A stretch of DNA of 41,470 bases. It comes from Galactobacter sp052108535. GTDB lineage: Bacteria; Actinomycetota; Actinomycetes; Actinomycetales; Micrococcaceae. The DNA is taken from assembly GCA_052108535.1 (NCBI GenBank), contig JBQDZM010000026.1, positions 1 to 41,470 of the forward strand, given 5' to 3'. A model generated the notes under the pieces. That model searched no databases and was not told where the DNA came from. It saw only the letters and a list, made by a program, of their open reading frames with translations. This document shows positions 1 through 8,581 of the stretch, in pieces. The position numbers and the translations under genes were made by a program. Each line of letters starts with the position of its first letter. Within the stretch, counting starts at the first letter, position 1.

Positions 1-1698
1 GTAGTGGCGGATCCGACCGGTGCCCAAAGCCGCTGGGAGATCTTCGAGGAAACCGACCAATGACACGGTGAGGTCCTCTGCCCACGGGGAAACGCCCAGC
101 TCGACCGCCAGGGCGTTCATGGTGGCGGTGGCGCGCTCGTGCGGGCCGGTGATGTTCAGCGTGGTGAGGTGTTCAAGGTCCAGGAGGATCTGGCCTTTGT
201 TCTCGTCGTGGCCGACGGTGACCAGTGCGGGGTAGGCAGCTGAGGCGGTATTGGTCGTAGCGGGGAGTTCGGCAGGGGTGATCGCCCAGACGGTGTTGTC
301 GTCGGTGACCTTGGTGAAGGGGGTGGGCAGGTCGGCGGGGTCGGCGAGGTAGAGGTTGAGGGTGGGGTTGTTCTCGTCGGCGCGGACGCAGAACAGTTCG
401 GGCAGGGGCTGGCGGTGCTGTTGGCTCCAGGTGGCCAGGTAGCGCAGGGTGCGGTCGATGTCGGCGGCAGTCAGGAGCGTTTCGACGTCCTTGAGGCGGG
501 CCTCCACGTTCTCTGCATGGGCGCTGGTGGTCGGGGTGGGGGTGCCGGGTTTGCGGTTGCGGCGGCGGTTGAAGCGGCGGCGGGCAAACAGGGCCAGCAG
601 CCCGGCGGCAAGGATCCCACCGAGGCCACCGATGGTGCGCAGGGTGGCCGAGGAGGCTTCCTCCGCCTCACCTTGGTCCGGATCCGTGTTGACCGGTGCC
701 GGTGCGGCCTCAGCTGCAGCGTGGTCGGACTCGGCCTTGGCAGAGCCTGCCAGGTCGGCAGCTGCCGATGCCGCGGAGGACACGGCGGTATCAGTCGCGC
801 CGGCGTCGGCCTTCGGGGCCGTCTTCTCAGCAGGCTTGGCCGCTTGTTTGGCTGTGGAGGTTTTCGCAGCGACCATGCGAGTCTCGGTGGGAAGACGCAG
901 GGTCTGTCCGACGCTGATCTGGTCCGGATCACTGATGCTGGGGTTCAACGCCAGCAGATGCGGGTAAGCCTCAGCGTCACCGAGATGGTCCTTGGCGATT
1001 GACGAGAGGGTCTCGCCTGCAGCGACCGTGTGAGTCTGCGGAGAGAGAGTGGCGGTGTCGGGCAGCGTGAGCTCCCAGCCCGGCTGCAGCGTGTGCGCGT
1101 GGGTCAGCTGCCCACCGCCAGGCTGGGTCTTGCCGTAGTTGAGCTCGGCGATCTGTTTGAACTTCGCCCCATCACCAAGATGCCTCTCGGCCAGGTTCCA
1201 GAGACTGTCCCCGGCCTTCACCGTCACCGCCTTCACCCCACCGGGTGCTTCAGCCTTCACAGTGTGGGAACTTGACGAGCCCTGCACCGTCGCCGTGGTC
1301 ACGGACTGAGACTGGACGACCTCGCTGGTGGCCGGGGCGGCGTTGGCCGGCGCGATAACACCGACGGCACCGCCCATCGCCACCACAGCTCCGATGAGGA
1401 CGGAGCCCAGGCCCTGGGAGGGTGAGAACATCCCGATGCAGCGGATCCGGATCTTGGCGATAGCGGCCACCATCTCGATGAGGATGCCGATACTCAGCCA
1501 GGCCCACCCCAGCCAAGCCAGCATGGGGAAGATCGTCCCGAACAAGACTTCACCGCCATAGTCCGGGCGAGTCAGCGCCTCAGGGATCTCGGCGAGTCCG
1601 GGCACAGGGTTACCCGTGGTGGCGATCAGGAAGGCAGGGATACCTACGGTGATCACCGCTAGGGCGATCAGCGCGGATAGGCCTTTGATGATCCTCAT
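1..1698 (-). CDS. LysM-domain membrane protein of the Tad cluster, C-terminus cut by window edge
   Basis: An open frame of 566 codons runs from ATG at 1698 off the left edge with no stop; an AAAGGA-type ribosome site precedes it. Two to three N-terminal membrane segments (about residues 6-28, 52-75, 95-117) are followed by two LysM modules (about 156-213 and 222-270), an Ala/Lys-rich linker and another membrane segment (354-371) with a basic stop-transfer sequence (RRRFNRRRNR). LysM modules bind peptidoglycan glycan strands, so the protein is probably anchored in the membrane and touches the wall. Actinobacterial proteins of this layout near tad genes often carry a C-terminal BTAD-type regulatory region; that part would lie outside the window, so it is only an expectation. 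It has its own promoter-like motif at 1775-1807, separate from the Tad operon upstream. Confidence 0.85.
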   Translation of the reverse strand, partial: MRIIKGLSALIALAVITVGIPAFLIATTGNPVPGLAEIPEALTRPDYGGEVLFGTIFPMLAWLGWAWLSIGILIEMVAAIAKIRIRCIGMFSPSQGLGSVLIGAVVAMGGAVGVIAPANAAPATSEVVQSQSVTTATVQGSSSSHTVKAEAPGGVKAVTVKAGDSLWNLAERHLGDGAKFKQIAELNYGKTQPGGGQLTHAHTLQPGWELTLPDTATLSPQTHTVAAGETLSSIAKDHLGDAEAYPHLLALNPSISDPDQISVGQTLRLPTETRMVAAKTSTAKQAAKPAEKTAPKADAGATDTAVSSAASAAADLAGSAKAESDHAAAEAAPAPVNTDPDQGEAEEASSATLRTIGGLGGILAAGLLALFARRRFNRRRNRKPGTPTPTTSAHAENVEARLKDVETLLTAADIDRTLRYLATWSQQHRQPLPELFCVRADENNPTLNLYLADPADLPTPFTKVTDDNTVWAITPAELPATTNTASAAYPALVTVGHDENKGQILLDLEHLTTLNITGPHERATATMNALAVELGVSPWAEDLTVSLVGFLEDLPAALGTGRIRHY

Positions 1699-1774
1699 GT
1701 TCTCTGTCCTTTCCTCGTCATCGAACCCTCACGCCCACTGCTCCAGGTGGTTCCCTGTGAGAATAGGTTCTGTA

Positions 1775-1807
1775 GTCAATAAGCCTTCCAGCGACCGTTT
1801 TGTCCCC
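1775..1807 (-). promoter_or_regulatory. Shared bipartite promoter motif, copy 1 (LysM gene)
   Basis: Read on the minus strand: GGGGACA (1807-1801), an 18-bp spacer ending in AAGGC, then TTATTG (1782-1777) and ACTA. It lies 77 bp upstream of the LysM start. The same arrangement occurs at 8432-8465, 12507-12544, 28318-28349 and 32715-32750. Spacing fits a -35/-10 promoter; GGGACA matches TTGACA at 4 of 6 positions. Confidence 0.6.
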
Positions 1808-1827
1808 GCAGCACGATTTGGCGGTGA

Positions 1828-2238
1828 CTAGCTAGAGCGGGCTTGGGCGGCTCCATCACCGGTTCCATGCCAGTTCCCGAACCTCAGCAGCTTGGGCTGA
1901 TAGTCGGTATGGGCGGTGACTTCGATGGTGATCCCGTGAGTGTGTACCGTCCCGCTCATCCCGTTGCGACGCAGGTACTGATGCGCTGCGGCGCGGGCTT
2001 GAACTGGGTCTAGATGCACGGCCCCTCCAGGGGCAGGCTGAGATCCTGCGTTGGCACCAGCCCGAGCAGCAGACTGCGCCCCCAGGGTGGCCTCCTCATC
2101 AGCTTTGACTTTCCCGCCTCCATCGACGACCAAAGCCACGACCAGGAACAACACGGGTACCAACAGCACGGTCATCAACGGCAGATCTCCACGCTGCCCG
2201 CGCAACCGTGCCAACAAGTCTCCTCGACGTTTCACCAT
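1828..2238 (-). CDS. TadG-like pseudopilin / pilus assembly protein
   Basis: A 136-residue protein with a short basic N-terminus (MVKRRGDLLARLRGQRGD) and one hydrophobic helix (about residues 20-40, PLMTVLLVPVLFLVVALVV), followed by an Ala-rich extracytoplasmic part. This is the shape of TadE/TadG pseudopilins, though the conserved Glu at +5 of classical pseudopilins is absent (the sequence reads GDLPLM). It overlaps the preceding gene by 7 bp (ATGGTGA) and is the last gene of the Tad operon. The family call rests on architecture and neighbours. A role as a minor subunit of a Flp-type pilus is inferred. Confidence 0.75.
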   Translation of the reverse strand: MVKRRGDLLARLRGQRGDLPLMTVLLVPVLFLVVALVVDGGGKVKADEEATLGAQSAARAGANAGSQPAPGGAVHLDPVQARAAAHQYLRRNGMSGTVHTHGITIEVTAHTDYQPKLLRFGNWHGTGDGAAQARSS

Positions 2239-2669
2239 GGTCGCTCCCGGTACTCATCAATCGGTGAGGTCCCAGACTGCGTGAACGTCTTTGCCCCTGG
2301 GATCCCCGGCACGATCATGCGCGCGTTGGAGACCGTGCACACCACCGTCACCCGTACCTCGCCCGGTAGCCCCAACGCCGCAGTGAACCCGGAGGTGTCC
2401 ACCTGCACCCGCGTCGACGCGCACGGGACACCTTCCTGGGCCAGCACCCTTTGAGCCGCTTTCTCTCCAGCACTACGGGCGGTGATCGGGTCCCGAGTCA
2501 GCGAGGCATCACGGGCGGCAGCGTTGGCGGCAGAAGTCACAGAGTTCCCGGCCGAGGCGTACCGGCCACCTACAAAGAACACGCCGATAATCACCACCAG
2601 GACCGGTACCAGAATCACCAAGGAGACGGATTGGTTCCCGCCTCTGGCCCGTAGCAGACGAGGCAGCAT
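2232..2669 (-). CDS. TadE/TadG-like pseudopilin
   Basis: I start this gene at the ATG at 2669, which overlaps the preceding stop (TGATG); a GTG 15 bp upstream is an alternative. The 145-residue product has a short basic N-terminus (MLPRLLRARGG), a hydrophobic helix (about 16-36) and then the SVTSAANAAARDAS stretch typical of the TadE helix extension, followed by a small extracytoplasmic domain with two Cys. It is the second of three consecutive pseudopilin-like genes, translationally coupled on both sides. Likely a minor pilus component processed or inserted with the Flp pilin. Confidence 0.78.
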   Translation of the reverse strand: MLPRLLRARGGNQSVSLVILVPVLVVIIGVFFVGGRYASAGNSVTSAANAAARDASLTRDPITARSAGEKAAQRVLAQEGVPCASTRVQVDTSGFTAALGLPGEVRVTVVCTVSNARMIVPGIPGAKTFTQSGTSPIDEYRERPW

Positions 2670-3097
2670 CAGCGGCTCACCCACTTCTCGTTCGGTCCCG
2701 ACACAGTTTCCGTGATCTGCGGTCCCGACCAGAACGGCACCAACGAAGGTCCTCGCCCAGTTACCGTCACCGACACCGACTGACCGCCCTTAGACACAGA
2801 CACCCCTGGACTCTTCAGCGCCCCAGAGTTTCGTCCCAACACATTCCGAGCCGCGCCGCTCCCGTCTCCTGCCTGAGCACCTTCCAACCGGGACTCGTTA
2901 TACCCGGCAGAGGCCGCCGAATGAGCGACATTCTTCGCGTGGAAGTACATGCCCACCTGAATCGCCGTGAACGCGACCGCCAAGAACAAGGGCACGATCA
3001 CGACCGCCTCCACCGGCACCGACCCCACACGGGATCGGCACCAGCGCAGACACTCACACCACCGCACACGCTTGCCCATCACGATCGCCAGCGTCAC
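2669..3097 (-). CDS. TadE family pseudopilin
   Basis: The 142-residue protein shows the clearest TadE signature of the three: a basic leader, then VGSVPVEAVVIVPLFLAVAF with Glu after the hydrophobic-start motif, and a helix extension (HAKNVAHSAASAGYNESR). The GTG start immediately follows the stop of the upstream pilin-like gene (TGAGTG), which indicates translational coupling; an in-frame ATG seven codons in is also possible and would give a shorter leader. The C-terminal part is a small, soluble extracytoplasmic domain. The expected role is a minor pilus subunit. Confidence 0.8.
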   Translation of the reverse strand: MTLAIVMGKRVRWCECLRWCRSRVGSVPVEAVVIVPLFLAVAFTAIQVGMYFHAKNVAHSAASAGYNESRLEGAQAGDGSGAARNVLGRNSGALKSPGVSVSKGGQSVSVTVTGRGPSLVPFWSGPQITETVSGPNEKWVSR

Positions 3098-3331
3098 TCA
3101 ACCGAGCTCGTTGGTCTTCCGTGTCACGTATGACCGCACTGCGACCACCACGATCGCCACAATCGCAATGACACCCAGAATGATCAGGATCAACGCCACC
3201 GGCCCTTCACCGGCCTGTGCCTTAGAGCGCCAGCGGCGAGCCTGAGCATCCAACCAGGCAGGCACGCCATGCACCCATCCGGCCACCACCATCACGGCCA
3301 TTTCCAGAGATCGGATCAGTTCCTTCATCAT
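3098..3331 (-). CDS. Small Flp-pilin-like protein
   Basis: Two tandem ATGs (3331, 3328) follow AAAGGA; the first gives 77 residues. An N-terminal amphipathic segment (MMKELIRSLEMAVMVVAGWV) and a basic stretch precede GEGPVALILIILGVIAIVAI, a single C-terminal hydrophobic helix beginning with Gly-Glu-Gly. Flp pilins have a Gly cleavage site, a nearby Glu and one hydrophobic helix, so this is the best candidate for the major pilin. The Glu-Tyr pair of classical Flp pilins is missing. Its position between tadC and the tadE genes supports the assignment. No prepilin peptidase is visible in this window. Confidence 0.6.
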   Translation of the reverse strand: MMKELIRSLEMAVMVVAGWVHGVPAWLDAQARRWRSKAQAGEGPVALILIILGVIAIVAIVVVAVRSYVTRKTNELG

Positions 3332-3371
3332 CAGTTTTCCTTTCAAGAAGATGCAGGTTTCAACAGGTGGA

Positions 3372-4259
3372 TCAGCTAGCCATCAGCGTCAGCATCGTCG
3401 GGATCATCACCAACGCCAGGAATGTTCCGGCCAGAGCCGTGATCATCAGCGAGAGCTGTTCGGTGATCTTGTGCGCCCGTGTCTGTTCCTCCGCCAACGC
3501 AGCCCGGCGCATGTTCTGGCCCTGGCCGCGCAGCGACTCATACACAGCGGCTCCGTCGTCACCGGCCAACTGGACGATTCGGGCGGTCTCGCCCAACACT
3601 TCAACCCCTACCCGCTCTCCGAGGTTTTCCAGGGCGGTCCATGGGCTTTGGTGGACGAGTTCGGCGCGGATGAGTGCGTGGCGGATCTGTTGGAAGATCC
3701 AGGAGTCCGAGAGGCGTGCTGCGCGGATGAGCGAGTCGGAGATGGCGGCGTTGCGTTTGCGTTCAGTGGCGATGATTTCCACGTAGGCGCCGATGGCTCG
3801 GGTGTAGTCGGTGCGGGCTCGTTTGGCTTGGGTGCGCACTTGGCTGTCAGGCAGGATCCAGCCCAGAACGGCCAGGACGAGTGCGGCCAAGGCCGGGAGT
3901 GCGAAGGGCAAACCGAGAGTGCCCGAGAACGCGGAGAGGACCATGCCAGCGACGAAGAGCACCACCGCGGTGGAGAGCTTGGTGTAGTAGTGGGCCGTTG
4001 TACTCCGGCCCAGCAGGGCGAGGTCTTTCGTGGGGATGACCCCGAGCGCGGTAACGGATCCAAGGCGGGTTTCGGCCCAGGAGCCTAACCGTTGTTTTCT
4101 CGGAGTGAGCGTGCCAAGCAGGTCCGCCTCCGTAGCCTCGATGCCCTCGTCGGTGAGGTCAGCGATGGCGGTGGAGAGCTTCGGTCGGATCGGCAGCATC
4201 GGCAGCAGTAGGCAGGTCAGAGCCAGGCCCAGGGCTGCGCCAGAGATCGCGAGGATCAT
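3372..4259 (-). CDS. tadC: TadC-like pilus assembly membrane protein (T2SS F family)
   Basis: A 295-residue polytopic protein: an N-terminal membrane segment, a cytoplasmic stretch, two central membrane helices (about 93-135), a conserved cytoplasmic domain with the GLxxAL-like features of the T2SSF fold (VHQSPWTALENLGERVGVEVLG) and a C-terminal helix (LMITALAGTFLALVMIPTMLTLM). It starts by a 4-bp ATGA overlap with tadB. TadB and TadC form the inner-membrane platform that, driven by TadA, extrudes pilin. Length and order (tadA-tadB-tadC) match the family. It ends 41 bp before the pilin-like gene. Confidence 0.85.
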   Translation of the reverse strand: MILAISGAALGLALTCLLLPMLPIRPKLSTAIADLTDEGIEATEADLLGTLTPRKQRLGSWAETRLGSVTALGVIPTKDLALLGRSTTAHYYTKLSTAVVLFVAGMVLSAFSGTLGLPFALPALAALVLAVLGWILPDSQVRTQAKRARTDYTRAIGAYVEIIATERKRNAAISDSLIRAARLSDSWIFQQIRHALIRAELVHQSPWTALENLGERVGVEVLGETARIVQLAGDDGAAVYESLRGQGQNMRRAALAEEQTRAHKITEQLSLMITALAGTFLALVMIPTMLTLMAS

Positions 4260-5128
4260 GCTTGGACCTCCTCAACGATGATGCGGGCCGGTTTCACCGG
4301 GCGCACGATCATTTGCATCCGCCAGATGATCAGCCCAATCACACCGAGAACCACCAGGAACAGCAGCTGGCCCAAGGGGTTGCGATACCCCTCGGCCAAA
4401 GTGGGCACGAAGGGAATAGCGATGATCAGCACAGCGGTGAGGAACACCACGATCCGGGCGTTCATGCGCGGTTTGGAGCGCTCCGTGGAGATCGCGCGAC
4501 GCTTGTTCACATCATCAGCGACCAGCTCGGCCAGCCCATCGAGGGCGTCTTTGAGTCCGTCTCCTGGGTTGCGTGCTGCAGCGATCAGGTTCATCACCAC
4601 CAGGTCCACCGTGGAGTCATTGAGTTCTGTACCGAAGGCGCGCAGAGCCTTCTCGGTGTCCCACCCTCCAGAGATCCGGGCCAGCATCTGACGCACGGGG
4701 GCTTCCATCGCGCCTTTGGCGCTGCGCCGTGAGGCGCGCAGGGTGGCGACCAGGGTGGTGCGTCCTGAGGAGATCACCCCGGACATGCCGCGCGTCCAGG
4801 CTTCCAGATCCACCAGCATCGCCGTGTTCGTTTTCTCCTCACGATCGCTGAACAACCGAGGGATGACCATGACGATGACGGGCATGACGAGGATGAACAC
4901 GATCCACCCTGACAGTGCCGCAACACCAAGGCCGGCACCGAGTCCGATCAGCGCCTCGATACCCAGCCGACGGCCTTGGCGACCTCGCAGAGCGGCACTG
5001 AGTCCAGAGCGTTGACGCCGGTAGGCGCCCTGAGACACCTGGGCGGGAAAGAACCAATTGACCAGACCCAAACCGATACCCAGCAGGCCGACACCGACGC
5101 TGAGTGCGATGATCATTGAGGTATCCAT
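4256..5128 (-). CDS. tadB: TadB-like pilus assembly membrane protein (T2SS F family)
   Basis: A 290-residue membrane protein with one N-terminal helix, a pair of central helices (about 65-92), a cytoplasmic T2SSF-type domain (DLEAWTRGMSGVISSGRTTL...) and two C-terminal helices separated by a short loop (VVFLTAVLIIAIPFVPTLAE, LLFLVVLGVIGLIIW). Its ATG overlaps the tadA stop by 1 bp (TGATG). Together with TadC it should form the platform for Flp pilus assembly or a related type II/IV secretion-like machine. Confidence 0.87.
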   Translation of the reverse strand: MDTSMIIALSVGVGLLGIGLGLVNWFFPAQVSQGAYRRQRSGLSAALRGRQGRRLGIEALIGLGAGLGVAALSGWIVFILVMPVIVMVIPRLFSDREEKTNTAMLVDLEAWTRGMSGVISSGRTTLVATLRASRRSAKGAMEAPVRQMLARISGGWDTEKALRAFGTELNDSTVDLVVMNLIAAARNPGDGLKDALDGLAELVADDVNKRRAISTERSKPRMNARIVVFLTAVLIIAIPFVPTLAEGYRNPLGQLLFLVVLGVIGLIIWRMQMIVRPVKPARIIVEEVQA

Positions 5129-6747
5129 CAGCGCCCCGCCTCCAACCGTGCCTCGTCCAGGCCGGCACGACGCAGCTTCTGGTTCATCACCACTGATTCG
5201 GGCAACCGAACGAACCGCGCTTGTGTATCTCCCGCGAGCGGATCCAGCCTGAAGAGGTCCTGGGTGCTCACGTGTGAGGTGCCATCAGCTGTCGGGATGA
5301 CTTCGCTGATGTGCGTGATGCGGCGAACCGCGCCAACGCCGTCGATGTCGACAAAACCAAGCTGGACGATGAGGTCGAGGTTTCGGCCCAGCTGCGCTGA
5401 CATGTAGTCGTGCCCGTAGGTCTGTTCCCCCAGACCGACGAGGGCTTGGACGCAGTCGTGGGGGTCGTTGGCGTGGGTTGTCGAGAGGGTGCCGACTCCG
5501 ACCTGCATGGCGCGGACCATGGGCCCGATCTCGTCACCGCGGACCTCACCGACGATGATGTAGCGGGCGTTGTCACGTAGCCCATCGTTGACCGCCATGC
5601 CCAGTGTGCGTTCTCCGGCGCCGGTTTCTCCTGCGGGGATGTATTCGTAGGCCTTCGGCGGTACGACGCGGGAGGAGAGCAAGTCCAGGTGGAGTTCGCG
5701 TTCGGTTTCGACGGTGACGATCTGCGCGGCTGGGTTGATGGCGTTGCACAGAGCGCGGATCAGGGTGGTTTTTCCGTCGCCTGGCACTCCTGCAGCAACG
5801 GCGGATCGACCGGCTTTCACTGCAGTGGTGAGGAAATGGGCGGCTGCGTCGGTGAGGGTGTTGTTGGCGACGAGCTGGTCCAGGGAGACGTCCAGGTAGC
5901 GGTGGACGCGGATGATCGCTTCGACGTGCTGAGTCAGCGGGGGCATGGTGGCGTGCAGACGTACACGCCATTGGCCGGCGGGAAGGTCTAGGTGCAGGGA
6001 GGGTGTGGAGGCGGAGAAGTTGCGAGCTCCATCGCCTTTGGAACGGGAGAACCGGTCGATGAGCTCTTTGAGTTCAGCGTCGGAACGGACGACAGGTGCA
6101 ACTTCTGCCAGATCGAGGGTGCCGACGCGTTGAACGAAGGCGCGGGTGCCGATGAGGTGGATATTTTCCACAGTTTCGTCGTCGATGAGTGGCTGAAGGC
6201 GTCCGAGCCGGAACATCGCGTTGAACAAGGTGGTTCGGATGGCTTCCTGGGTGGGAAGGTCCGGGGTGGCAGTTTGGCCTTGATGGGCGGTGATCTCGCT
6301 GGCGTAGTCTCGCACTACTTCGGCGATGATCACGCGTCCACGTTCTTGGCGGGTTTCCTCATCTAGGGAGACGTCGATTTCGGTTTCGGCTTGGGCTTGG
6401 CGGGATCCGGCCTCGGTGATCAGTTCTTCGACGATCTCCCAGACGTCCTCGTCTGCCAGGCGCGCCGATCCGTCCACGCTGTTCTCGGCCCAGGCATCAG
6501 CAATCGGTGTTGCTGGTTTCGGGTCTTCGATCGGGGGCTGTGCGGTTGCGGGGGCGCTTACGGCTGCGCTGGTGCGCAGGTGGTTGTAAGCCGTCTTGAC
6601 TGGTGCAGCTGAGGTAGTCCACTCGTTCGCAACAGGTGGGGTGAGTCCGTAGCGGCTCACTGGTTGAACTGTTTCCTCTGTGTTGAAGAACGGCAGGGAG
6701 GCCAGGTCCACGTCGCCGGGGCCAGGGGTGGGGGTGTTGGGGTTCAT
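5128..6747 (-). CDS. tadA: TadA/CpaF-type secretion ATPase
   Basis: A 539-residue hexameric-ATPase family protein. Walker A is GVPGDGKTT at about residues 320-328, the Asp-box/Glu region is VTVETERELHL, Walker B is YIIVGEVRGDE at about 396-406, and the His-box is STTHAN. The N-terminal about 110 residues are Pro/Ala-rich and variable. It begins in an ATGA overlap with the TadZ-like gene and continues directly into tadB. Its role is to hydrolyse ATP at the cytoplasmic face of TadB/TadC to polymerise the pilin. The catalytic motifs look intact, so the machine is probably functional. Confidence 0.93.
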   Translation of the reverse strand: MNPNTPTPGPGDVDLASLPFFNTEETVQPVSRYGLTPPVANEWTTSAAPVKTAYNHLRTSAAVSAPATAQPPIEDPKPATPIADAWAENSVDGSARLADEDVWEIVEELITEAGSRQAQAETEIDVSLDEETRQERGRVIIAEVVRDYASEITAHQGQTATPDLPTQEAIRTTLFNAMFRLGRLQPLIDDETVENIHLIGTRAFVQRVGTLDLAEVAPVVRSDAELKELIDRFSRSKGDGARNFSASTPSLHLDLPAGQWRVRLHATMPPLTQHVEAIIRVHRYLDVSLDQLVANNTLTDAAAHFLTTAVKAGRSAVAAGVPGDGKTTLIRALCNAINPAAQIVTVETERELHLDLLSSRVVPPKAYEYIPAGETGAGERTLGMAVNDGLRDNARYIIVGEVRGDEIGPMVRAMQVGVGTLSTTHANDPHDCVQALVGLGEQTYGHDYMSAQLGRNLDLIVQLGFVDIDGVGAVRRITHISEVIPTADGTSHVSTQDLFRLDPLAGDTQARFVRLPESVVMNQKLRRAGLDEARLEAGR

Positions 6748-7556
6748 GTTTCGTTCGCCTCCGGTCGCAGGATGGCTTCGATGTCGTTCAGGCGCTGGCG
6801 GATCTCGGTGATGATCGGCGTAATGGCTCGGTCGAGTTTGCGGGCCGGCAGGCTGCGGCCAAAGTCGGCGCCTTGGGAGTAGTAGGCGGCGGCGGTGGGC
6901 TGATGCGGGATGGTACCGAGCGTGTTGGTGCCCAGCAGTTTGGCGATTTCGCCGGAGGGGTAGGCGCCGGTGGCTGGGTCGAAGATGAGCAGACCCTGAT
7001 GTTCTGCGCGACCGTCGACGTCGCGCACGTCGGTAGCCTCAGTCAGGGTCGCTTGAGTGGCGGCGATGTCGGGAAGGGTGGCGCGGACTCCCCAGAGGAC
7101 GTAGTCGGCGCGACGGAGGAGCTCTCGCCGGTCGGTGACGTTCTGGAAGCGTCCGTAGTCGACGATGACGTCGATGCCGGCTTCATCGAGTCCGAGGAGG
7201 GTTTCAGCAAGTTCGCCCCAAAGTCGGTTGGCTCCTCGTCCTACGGAAGGCTTGGAGAAGGCATGCAGGAGGTGTTTCTGGGTGGCGTCGTCGCTGGTTT
7301 CGGTGAGAGGCACGGCGGCGGAGAAGACGGCAGATCTGCTCAGTCGCAGGTTGTTCTGGGCTGTCAGTGCCGAGAGGGTGTTCAGGCCGGTTCTGGCTGG
7401 TTGGGTGGCGCGCAGGAATCCTGCCAACACGGAGGAGGGTTTGGTGGTGTCGGCTTCGACCAGCACCACTGGGCGGGGCCAGTTCATGGCCATGGCTAGT
7501 GCGGTCGTGGAGATCCCGGGTGAGTGTCCGAGGCTGCCGAGGAGGATGACGCTCAT
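6744..7556 (-). CDS. TadZ/CpaE-like MinD-fold protein with degenerate Walker A
   Basis: A 270-residue protein with the ParA/MinD-type start (MSVILLGSLGHSPGISTTAL) but the P-loop reads GHSPGISTT: the signature Lys and invariant Gly-Lys-Thr are gone. VVLVEADTT is the next strand, as in MinD-like folds. TadZ/CpaE proteins place the Tad machine in the cell, and degenerate P-loops are known in that family, so it is probably a localisation factor and not an active ATPase. The tight 4-bp overlaps with both neighbours (ATGA) mark it as part of the Tad operon, second gene after the SAF protein. Confidence 0.8.
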   Translation of the reverse strand: MSVILLGSLGHSPGISTTALAMAMNWPRPVVLVEADTTKPSSVLAGFLRATQPARTGLNTLSALTAQNNLRLSRSAVFSAAVPLTETSDDATQKHLLHAFSKPSVGRGANRLWGELAETLLGLDEAGIDVIVDYGRFQNVTDRRELLRRADYVLWGVRATLPDIAATQATLTEATDVRDVDGRAEHQGLLIFDPATGAYPSGEIAKLLGTNTLGTIPHQPTAAAYYSQGADFGRSLPARKLDRAITPIITEIRQRLNDIEAILRPEANET

Positions 7557-8305
7557 CCCTTGTCCTCCTCGTCTGCGTCCTCGTCCTGCTCCGCGGTGGT
7601 GTCGTCGGAGTCGATGACGATGGATGCGGCTCCCGCAGCTGACCAGCGGGTTGCGGTTTCGGCCTGGCCGTTGGGGACAGCGACGTCAACGATGGTCAGG
7701 CCCACGTCGCGGTTGGTGCGGGTCTGTTCCACGGTGGCGGGGATCGAGTCCGGTTGGTTCTCGCCCTGGGTTTCCTGGTCGGCGGGGGCATAGACAATGC
7801 GGACTTGGTCTCCGGCGCGCAGCTGGCGCGATGGCAGGCCGGCCGGAGCTACGGCGATACCTACGACGGCGGTGCCGGAGGGGATCTCGACAGTCTCGGC
7901 GATCGTGGAGGTCGTCAGCAACGACCCTGCTGGTAGATCGACCCGGGCTAGCTTTCCTTCTGCTGAAGACACGTCATCGGCGGTGATGATGCCCTTGGTG
8001 TCCTTGCCAACGGAGATGGTGGTCAGGTCGGCTTTGGTGATTTCTTGGCCGCGGGTGACATCGTTCTTCATCACCACGGCGTTGACGTCGCCGCTCTGCC
8101 CGACTCCGATGTAGACGCCTGCGGCCCCGGCTATAGCCAGCACGACGGCCAGGAGTAACGCCATCGGGCGTCGTTGGGGTTTGGAGGAGCCTGCTGGACG
8201 CAGTTTCGACCCCGTCTTGGCTTCAGCTGGCCGGTCGGCGCTGCGCGACCGTCGGGTCCCACCCCGGGTGGTGGGGGTGGCCTTCGGCGCAGAGTTCACG
8301 GTCAC
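7553..8305 (-). CDS. SAF-domain protein, CpaB/RcpC-like
   Basis: I start this gene at GTG 8305, seven bases after AGGAG. The 250-residue product has a basic Ser/Arg-rich N-terminus, one membrane helix (about 48-66, RPMALLLAVVLAIAGAAGVYIG) and a SAF domain (about 80-145: KNDVTRGQEITKADLTTISV through LPAGSLL), then a second small domain and an acidic tail (DDTTAEQDEDADEEDKG). SAF/CpaB proteins are Tad-associated and in diderms guide the secretin; in a monoderm the role is presumably wall-proximal. It is the first gene of the Tad operon and sits below promoter motif 8432-8465. Confidence 0.82.
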   Translation of the reverse strand: MTVNSAPKATPTTRGGTRRSRSADRPAEAKTGSKLRPAGSSKPQRRPMALLLAVVLAIAGAAGVYIGVGQSGDVNAVVMKNDVTRGQEITKADLTTISVGKDTKGIITADDVSSAEGKLARVDLPAGSLLTTSTIAETVEIPSGTAVVGIAVAPAGLPSRQLRAGDQVRIVYAPADQETQGENQPDSIPATVEQTRTNRDVGLTIVDVAVPNGQAETATRWSAAGAASIVIDSDDTTAEQDEDADEEDKG

Positions 8306-8376
8306 GGCTTGGCTCCTCGGTAGTGACGATCTGACATTTTCCACTCTAGACAACGGCGTTACCCCGTTGCCACCAG

Positions 8377-8385
8377 TTATCCACA
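8377..8385 (+). promoter_or_regulatory. DnaA box
   Basis: The sequence TTATCCACA is a perfect match to the DnaA box consensus. It sits between the Tad operon start and its promoter motif. Further perfect copies are at 11104-11112 (minus strand) and 30793-30801. A single isolated 9-mer may be chance. Confidence 0.4.
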
Positions 8386-8431
8386 GCCCCATCACACAGG
8401 TCCATGGACGGCCAGCGCAGAGCCTTCACTA

Positions 8432-8465
8432 GTAAATAAGCCTCTCCGGGGTCGTTTTGTCCCCC
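8432..8465 (-). promoter_or_regulatory. Shared bipartite promoter motif, copy 2 (Tad operon)
   Basis: Minus strand: GGGACA (8463-8458), an 18-bp spacer ending in AGAGGC, then TTATTT (8439-8434) and ACTAGT. It is 127 bp upstream of the SAF-gene start. It is nearly identical in the GGGGACAAAACG and GGCTTATT parts to the copy at 1775-1807, so the LysM gene and Tad operon are probably controlled together. Confidence 0.62.
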
Positions 8466-8581
8466 GGTATCCAGAAATCCGTCTGTCACCAGCCTTGCCT
8501 CAGCGTATAGAGAACACCGTTACCTTCGCGCATCGGCTGCATTTCGGATTCATACAAGGCTCCAGTCTGACTCCAGCCATA

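Noticed and set aside
471..932. A minus-strand frame of about 150 codons, and plus-strand frames over 415-1002
   Set aside because: The whole stretch is covered by the continuous 566-codon LysM frame from 1698, which has domains and an SD; these are shadows of GC-rich coding DNA.
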